DNA from: Siphonodentalium dalli
Taxonomy: Eukaryota > Mollusca > Scaphopoda > Gadilida > Siphonodentaliidae
DNA length: 64,000 nt
NCBI GenBank assembly: GCA_032622095.1
Contig: CP136061.1
Span: forward strand, 220,939,148-221,003,147
Reading direction: 5' to 3'
Below the pieces are notes generated by a model, which made no database searches, was not told the DNA's origin, and worked only from the letters and a program-made list of their open reading frames with translations. Both the position numbers and the translations under genes were made by a program. The stretch's first letter is position 1; each line of letters opens with the position of its first letter. Below are positions 58,536 to 64,000 of the stretch, piece after piece.

Positions 58536-61500
58536 CTGAAACAAGGATAGAATTATTCTGATAATGCTTTAACCTATATACACCAGTTTCTTACAGTGAG
58601 TTAATATGCTCAATTATACTAACCTGCCTTCTTAAATTGATAATAACCTGCCTTCTTCTTAAATGTATACCAGCATGCCATCTTCTTAAATGGATACGAA
58701 CCTACAGTCATCTTAAATGGATATGAACCTACCTTCATCTTAAATGGACACCAACCTGTCTTCTTCTTAAAAGGATACTAATGGTACTAACCTGCCTTCT
58801 TCTTAACCCTTTGAACCATGTCTCCCCACAATGATCGACACCCAGACCCTGGGCTCCCAGTGGTATTTTGACTTATTGTCGACAGTCTTTAGGCATACAT
58901 GTATGGTGTTGGTGATATTAATTTTTTCTCCCATAATTATTATACCATTGGAAAGGTTGTTAAATTCTGAATTCATAACAACAAAATCCACTTCAATATC
59001 TTAAATCCAGAAAAAGTTATAAACAATTGAAAACATGACTGGATTTATTATACTAACTGCCAAGAAATGTTAGCTAAAACAAAATACCTTCACTAAATAC
59101 CACACCAATCATTGAAATGCACGGTCTATTGGCTTATACCAGCTTTACGACAAGACTCTGAGCTTTATGCTTGTGTAAATCTATTTAAGGGTGCACCTGT
59201 ACCCAAAAAAGTTATAATTTAAATGGATACTAACCTACCTTCTTCTTAAAGGGATACTAGCCTGCCTTCCTAAATGGATATTATAAATGGATACTAACCT
59301 GCCTTCTTCTTAAAGGGATACTAGCCTGCCTTCTTCTTAAAGGGATACTAGCTTGCCTTCTTCTTAAAGGGATACTAGCCTGCCTTCTCTTAAATGGATA
59401 CTATCCTGCCTTCTCTTAAATGGATACTAACCTGCCTTCTTCGTTTTCGGACAGGTGTCATGTGTGAATCTGCATTTGCACTTGTCATTTCCTTATGTGG
59501 GCATTCTGTGCTCCCAGCCTTCTGTGGAGATACAGTATCCACATCCTCTGTAGGAGAAGTTATTTCTACTTCCTCTGTTCTCTGTGGTGATGTTGTGTCA
59601 GAGTCCTCTTTTCTCAGAGGTGATACTGTGTCGGAGTCGTCCACTTTCTGTGGTGATGTCATTTCCGAGTCCTCCGTTCTGAGTGGTGATGTTGTTTCCG
59701 AATCCTCGGTTCTCTGTGGTGACTTTATGTCGTAGTCGTCCACTTTCTGTGGTGATGTTGTGTCAGAGTCCTCTTTTCTCAGAGGTGATGCTGTGTCGGA
59801 GTTGTCCAATTTCTGTGGTGATGTCGTTTCCGAGTCCTCCGTTCTAAGTGGTGACATTGAGTCTGAGTCCTTCTCTTTCTGTGGTGATGTTGTGTCAGAG
59901 TCCTCTTTTCTCGGTGGTGATGTTGTGTCGGAGTCATCCACTTTCTGTGGTGAAGTCATTTCTGAGTCCTCCATTCTCAATGGTGATCTGTCAAAGCCCT
60001 TCGTTCTCTGTGGTGATGTTGTGTCAGAGTCCTCTTCTCTTAGAGGTGATGTTGTATCTGAGTCCTCCACTTTCTGTGGAGATGTCACTTCTGAGTCCTC
60101 CATTCTCTGTGAAAATATTATTTTCATTTAATGTAACCGAACATGCAAATAATTTATTATTGTTTCTGATATTGTACAGAAATATGCATTGGTTCCAATG
60201 CATCTCATAGAAAAAAATAAATCAAATTTATTTGATTTATATTTCAAATCATAAAACATGGTCAAGTCCCAAAATGTTGGTGCAAAACTTCATGATGATA
60301 CCAGTAAACTATGTGCATGATCATTTTAGAAATTTATTGGATGTACATGTAATTGAAAAAGAACTTGAATTACATGTTTATTTATCCAAGTAATTAATTG
60401 TCAATCATGTGTATTTGACAATTAATAGTATCACAATTTACCGTACCGGCCGGTGGATAAGTCGCATCTTTTTAACCCAATTTGCCCTATTAAAATCCTC
60501 CTGCGACTTATAGATCGGTAAGTCAATGAGGGGCATATTTTCAGCCGAATTTTGAGGAATCAACTGTGATCACAGGTAAATAACGGGATAAAATGCCGAC
60601 GCAAACTAACTGCAACGCGATAAAATAATACAATTCGGTATACAAAAAATAAATAAATACCCCATCCTCATATGTACTTTGTCTTTATTTTATTCCCTGT
60701 CCGACATTTAAAACATATATATCGTATTATATGTATTAATATCTAAGAATTCAATCGCAAAAGCAGCAAATTCACATGGGCGTCCTTGACCTGACTGTGT
60801 AACACGTGCATGAGTGACCCACATTCAATGACTGCGGTATGATCTCTTTGATTTCTGCAAACTTCTAGCAGATGACGTCACATCGGAATGTTTATTTAAT
60901 GCCCTGGAATGAGCATAATAAAAGCCCTAAAGACTCTAAATGCATGTCTGGACAGCGTGTTCTCATATTTTAATGAGGCTTATGTGCGAAGCCGCAAACT
61001 CCTGTTTATATTACATAAACATTATTTTATGCTGTACCCAGCCTGCTGTACTGTGTACGCATAACATTTAATCCCCATGTTGAGAAGTTGACACTTAATA
61101 CTGAAGAGTGCATTGCATCACTTAGCCCAAAGCGTTTTCATTTATGCTTCGCGACAATTAGGCGACAACTAAATTAACGAGGCCATTATCCTTAAACAAC
61201 AGTAAGCCGAGTCTCAGTTTTATATTCCTATAAATGATAGGATATTTTGTGTCTTTCCTCATACCTTAAAACTATTCAAACGACATCGTGCTTCATTATA
61301 CCTATCAGTTTTCTTCGAATTCAAAATGGATAAACGTGGCATCAAAAGGAAACGTCTGAGTTACGAAAGTTCATACAAGTTGAAAGTGATAAAATTCGCA
61401 AATGAACATGGTAATCGGCCCGCAGAACGAGAGTTTGGTGTTAGCGAGAAAATAATCAGGGACTGGCGCAAAAAGAAAGATATGATTTTTGCCATGCGTA

Positions 61501-62493
61501 GAGACAAACGAGCAAATCGCGGCAAAGCTGCATTCTGGCCTGAACTTGAGAATGTTCTCCTAACGTGGTTTGAAGAAAGACGTGCTCAACTCCTGCCAGT
61601 TTCACGAAACGGAATTCGTTTGCGCGCCATCGAGTTAGCGAGAGAGATGGAAATCTCTGACTTCAAAGGTGCATCAAGTTGGGTTTCGCGTTTTATGAAA
61701 AGGAAAGGACTTTCACTGCGACAAAAAACAAAAAATAGTAAGTTTTATAATCCATGTTCCCACACACTCCTAATGAAAATGAACCAATGTTATCTCCCCT
61801 GCTTGGGAATTCCCCCAAATCACATTGGGAATACCGGAAGCATTGGTGGAATGTTCGTTCATTTTTACGTCTGTGATAAATTCTATTTTAAAAAAATGCT
61901 TCCTCTGCTCTAAATAACTCTAAATCCAGGTCAATCTGTCATTTTGATGTTCCCTTACAAGCCACTGAAATAGGTGCGACGTATACAACAGAAAGATCCA
62001 AAAGGCAACATTTTAAGCTTCAAAATTCAATGCGACTTATCCAACGATGCGATTTATCCACCGGCCGGTACGGTACCTTCAATTACTTGAGAAAATGTAA
62101 ATTAATTACAGTCAATTATAATTAAATATTACAATTACCCCATCCCTGGGAGATGTTGTCTCAGACTCCACTATACTCTGTGGAGAGGCTCCATTTGCCT
62201 CCGGACTTGGGGAATCTGTATTCGTCGCCTCATTTTGCAGTGGGGACTGCACTGTCACAATTGTATCTGAATTGTCTGTCGGCTCTGTGTGTGAGTCCTC
62301 CATTATATGATGGGTTTCTATGTGTGATGCCGTTATTTTCTGTGGCGATTCTGTGAGTGCAGCCTTCTTTCTTGGTGGAGTATCTTCATCCACATATGGA
62401 TCAGAGGACGATGACTGATGTATTGGTTTATAGCTCCACAGTCCAATCCGCCGTCTACATATCTTACACATTATAGTATCAGATGATGACTGG
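58263..62493 (-). CDS. ZC3HC1: ZC3HC1 (NIPA), 3' coding part: split C-terminal zinc-binding domain with phospho-site-rich insert
   Basis: Join complement of 62139-62493, 59432-60106 and 58263-58535; 5' exons lie beyond 64000. Exon A carries MCKICRRRIGLWSY, matching human CSQCMRKVGLWGF. Exon C carries TEHRNWCPWVN, matching SQHRDWCPWVN. The C-x2-C and H-x3-C zinc ligands of the second C3HC/Rsm1-type domain are thus separated by about 340 residues, more than double the human spacing as I recall it. The insert is acidic and full of S/T-P-x-K/R. It ends in TPVRKRRRQ, like the human SPLRKAKR CDK1 site and nuclear signal. ZC3HC1 is a nuclear basket protein binding TPR, earlier described as an F-box-like SCF adaptor for cyclin B1. 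The C-terminal WAMAKIIIQG may align with human GWKAVLTILL. All junctions have GT..AG ends. Confidence 0.92.
58616..58806. repeat. Donor-derived minisatellite, distal block, in ZC3HC1 intron
   Basis: About seven diverged units of CCTKCCTTCTTCTTAAATGG plus ATACTAA (plus strand), the same unit as at 59219-59431. 58807-59218 between the blocks starts TTAACCCTTTGAACC, like a TTAA-element left end, but no matching right end is evident. Confidence 0.8.
59219..59431. repeat. Minisatellite built from the ZC3HC1 exon B splice donor region
   Basis: On the minus strand each unit reads AAGAAGGCAGGCTAGTATCC plus CTTTAAG or the GGTTAGTATCCATTTAAG variant. The first unit is the exon end itself (AGAAGGCAG, then donor GTTAGT at 59431). 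About eight units follow. Confidence 0.88.
59432..60106 (-). CDS. ZC3HC1: ZC3HC1 exon B, 11-residue CDK-site repeat
   Basis: Acceptor TTTTCACAG, phase 0 at both ends, 225 codons. Repeats of EDSDTTSPQKV type with an 11-residue (33-nt) period; about 17 S-P-x-K/R plus one T-P-V-R at the end. Antisense frames (+) over it reading GDVVSESS are shadows. Confidence 0.92.
60441..62073 (+). mobile_element. Pogo-like (Tc1/mariner superfamily) DNA transposon in ZC3HC1 intron, internally deleted
   Basis: Terminal inverted repeats of 26 bp with one mismatch: CCGTACCGGCCGGTGGATAA at 60441 and TTATCCACCGGCCGGTACGG ending at 62073, flanked by TA at 60439-60440 and 62074-62075. Subterminal TGCGACTTAT motifs recur at about 60502, 61975 (TGCGACGTAT) and 62031. 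The element is about 1.63 kb and encodes only the transposase N-terminal half. Its ORF runs antisense to ZC3HC1. Confidence 0.9.
61326..61913 (+). CDS. Truncated pogo/Tigger-like transposase, DNA-binding part only
   Basis: 195 residues. Residues 8-55 (RLSYESSYKLKVIKFANEHG, then REFGVSEKIIRDWRKKK) form a Brinker/psq-type helix-turn-helix as in POGK. Residues about 70-138 (FWPELENVLLTWFEERRAQ, then SSWVSRFMKRKGLSLRQKT) form a CENP-B-type HTH. No DDE catalytic domain follows: after KTKN the frame runs into unrelated sequence. A perfect GTAAGT at 61738-61743 sits at this point, so the frame beyond may be an intron or deletion junction. Such a protein could bind the element's ends but not cut. Whether it is expressed is unknown. 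Confidence 0.85.
   Translation: MDKRGIKRKRLSYESSYKLKVIKFANEHGNRPAEREFGVSEKIIRDWRKKKDMIFAMRRDKRANRGKAAFWPELENVLLTWFEERRAQLLPVSRNGIRLRAIELAREMEISDFKGASSWVSRFMKRKGLSLRQKTKNSKFYNPCSHTLLMKMNQCYLPCLGIPPNHIGNTGSIGGMFVHFYVCDKFYFKKMLPLL
62139..62493 (-). CDS. ZC3HC1: ZC3HC1 exon A, start of second zinc domain
   Basis: Acceptor TTTTTTCAG at 62496-62494 (a second AG four bases on would also work). Donor GTAATT at 62138. Codes one completing base plus 118 codons: QSSSDTIMCKICRRRIGLWS, then a Ser/Pro-rich stretch with TPPRKK and ESPQK sites. Confidence 0.88.
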
Positions 62494-62496
62494 CTG

Positions 62497-64000
62497 AAAA
62501 AATGTTTAGAATAACTTCTATGTGTGTGGAAATTTAGTTTATATTTTTAATGGTTCTTTCTTTTGAAGATGGAATATCTCTTCCCTGATTCGGGGGTATA
62601 TGTATAACATAATAATTTTGAGTTAGAAAGACCAAACAATGATAGCTTTGTTAATAGAGATGAATTTTTTTTATTCGATTATTTCTGGGACAGAAAATGT
62701 TGGAAAAAATCTATTTTTAGAACATTTCAACATCTGTGTTTGGAAACATATCTTTAAAAACGTTTTTAAAATAAAAAAAGTGTGCAAATCAGATGTTTCT
62801 CTTGTGTGTGTTTTTGGTGATAACAAAAGGGTTTCATATCAATTTTGTTGTGTTAAAATCAAGTTAAAAACTTTTCTCTGTGTGAAAGAATTGAATAGAT
62901 AGGATAGTTGCGTTTCCAAAGAAATTTGCAATTTATAACAATAAAAAATTTCTTAAAATCACATTCAGTCAATGCACCATTTGAAGCAAACAGCTGATCT
63001 TTGTCCACTTACTCAGTCTCAAGTCACTGCCCACTGCAGTGAAATATATTTCCCATATTTATCCATTGATTTGCCTACAGTACAGATAAGTATGTTGAAT
63101 TTTTGAACTAATAAAAAATACCAATTTTATTGTGATATACAATAATGAAGTAAGGTTAATTCTACCGATTCACGAGGATTTGGAATATTCTTGCCACACA
63201 TTGGTACACATAAGTGAATCAGTCGCTCGCACAGTACACATACTAGTATGAAAGTGAAAATTTCTATTAATGACATTTATCTAACTGCAATTTTTCTATA
63301 ATCCATTGCTTAATAGCATATAATATTTTACCTGGTGCTTTCTTTTCAAATACTTGGTTTAAAATAACCATCTTTGTGCTTGTGTATGATAGAGCATCCC
63401 CCTTTTCTATTTCTCTATATTTTACTGGCTATGCTTTTTCTCTCTGCGGCATTTAGTCGATGTATATTACTCATTCACAAATCAGTCCTATCGTACTTTT
63501 CAGCCTTCATAATGTATACCATACATCATAATGTATACCATACATCATAATGTTTAACATACATCATAATGTATACCATACATTTTCTTAACATAGACAA
63601 TCAGCATGCATGTAACAGAATTCTTCCTTTTCGCGTGATGCCATTTTCATCTTCAGTCTCGTAGCAATATTGCCCTCACCTTCTCATCTACACTGATATT
63701 GCTATGATTATTTCTGGCTGTTTTATTTACCAATAACCAGCTCTTATCGCAATACAGTTTGTCTCGAATTAACTACATTGTCCTCATGGGGCCATGTTCT
63801 GCGGTGCCCAGGGCAAAAATTCTTATAATTCTCAGCTTCTGACATGACAATAGGCAATATATATGTAGATGGTTTACACTGGATCTTATTAATCTGGAAC
63901 TCGTTATTATATTTTACACAAAAAATTTTCATAAGTTCTAAACACTAACACTGCAAGGCTTTAAATCAGAACTATTTCAAAAATGTTGCATATACATGTA
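62497..64000 (-). other. ZC3HC1 intron; 19-bp tandem repeat at 63508-63583
   Basis: I find no exon with ZC3HC1 similarity here. CATAATGTATACCATACAT is repeated four times at 63508-63583. The sequence is otherwise AT-rich. Confidence 0.6.

Noticed and set aside
59394-60210. Plus-strand frames antisense to ZC3HC1 exon B (GDVVSESS repeats)
   Set aside because: Open only because the opposite strand is a 33-nt coding repeat; the sense strand has homology and splice sites.
63025-63050. Possible 21-nt micro-exon on the minus strand ending at a GTAAGT
   Set aside because: Too short to support, and its translation does not align convincingly with ZC3HC1.

Overview
This is eukaryotic genomic DNA from an animal. 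It is AT-rich and dominated by introns and repeats, and it carries parts of two conserved nuclear genes. The repeat content looks like a marine invertebrate, possibly a mollusc or other spiralian: arrays that read as SVRPSVRP or DRQTDRQT in translation, many fold-back MITEs, degraded CR1/L2-like LINE pieces and poly-C tracts. The species cannot be fixed from the sequence alone.

The left half is the UBE2H gene on the + strand. Seven coding exons between 11038 and 29537, with canonical splice sites and compatible phases, give a complete 181-residue E2 ubiquitin-conjugating enzyme. The right end holds the 3' part of ZC3HC1 (NIPA) on the - strand. Three coding exons between 62493 and 58263 encode the C-terminal zinc-binding domain, split by a long disordered insert rich in CDK-type S/T-P-x-K/R sites. 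The N-terminal part of ZC3HC1 lies beyond the right edge. The two genes are convergent and separated by about 29 kb of repeats. As I recall they are also neighbours in the human genome, but head-to-tail there.

Layout: 1-10 kb, LINE remnants and inverted-repeat elements, then a poly-C and palindrome-rich array. 10-11 kb, the UBE2H upstream region. 11-29.5 kb, UBE2H with repeat-filled introns. 29.5-58 kb, intergenic DNA made of MITE families (TTAA-flanked and TA-flanked palindromes), minisatellites, inverted-repeat elements and one large nested fold-back element (53.1-58.2 kb). 58.2-62.5 kb, the ZC3HC1 3' exons, with a donor-derived minisatellite in one intron and a pogo-like DNA transposon in another. 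62.5-64 kb, intronic DNA with no exon I can support.

The observations most worth following are: the 11-residue S/T-P-x-K/R repeat in ZC3HC1, the minisatellite that copies that exon's own splice donor, the 69-bp hairpin shared by TTAA elements with different ends, the truncated pogo-like element that keeps only its DNA-binding domains, and the nested 4.9-kb inverted-repeat element with a perfect CRE in both arms. I found no bacterial-type system, CRISPR array or complete autonomous transposon.
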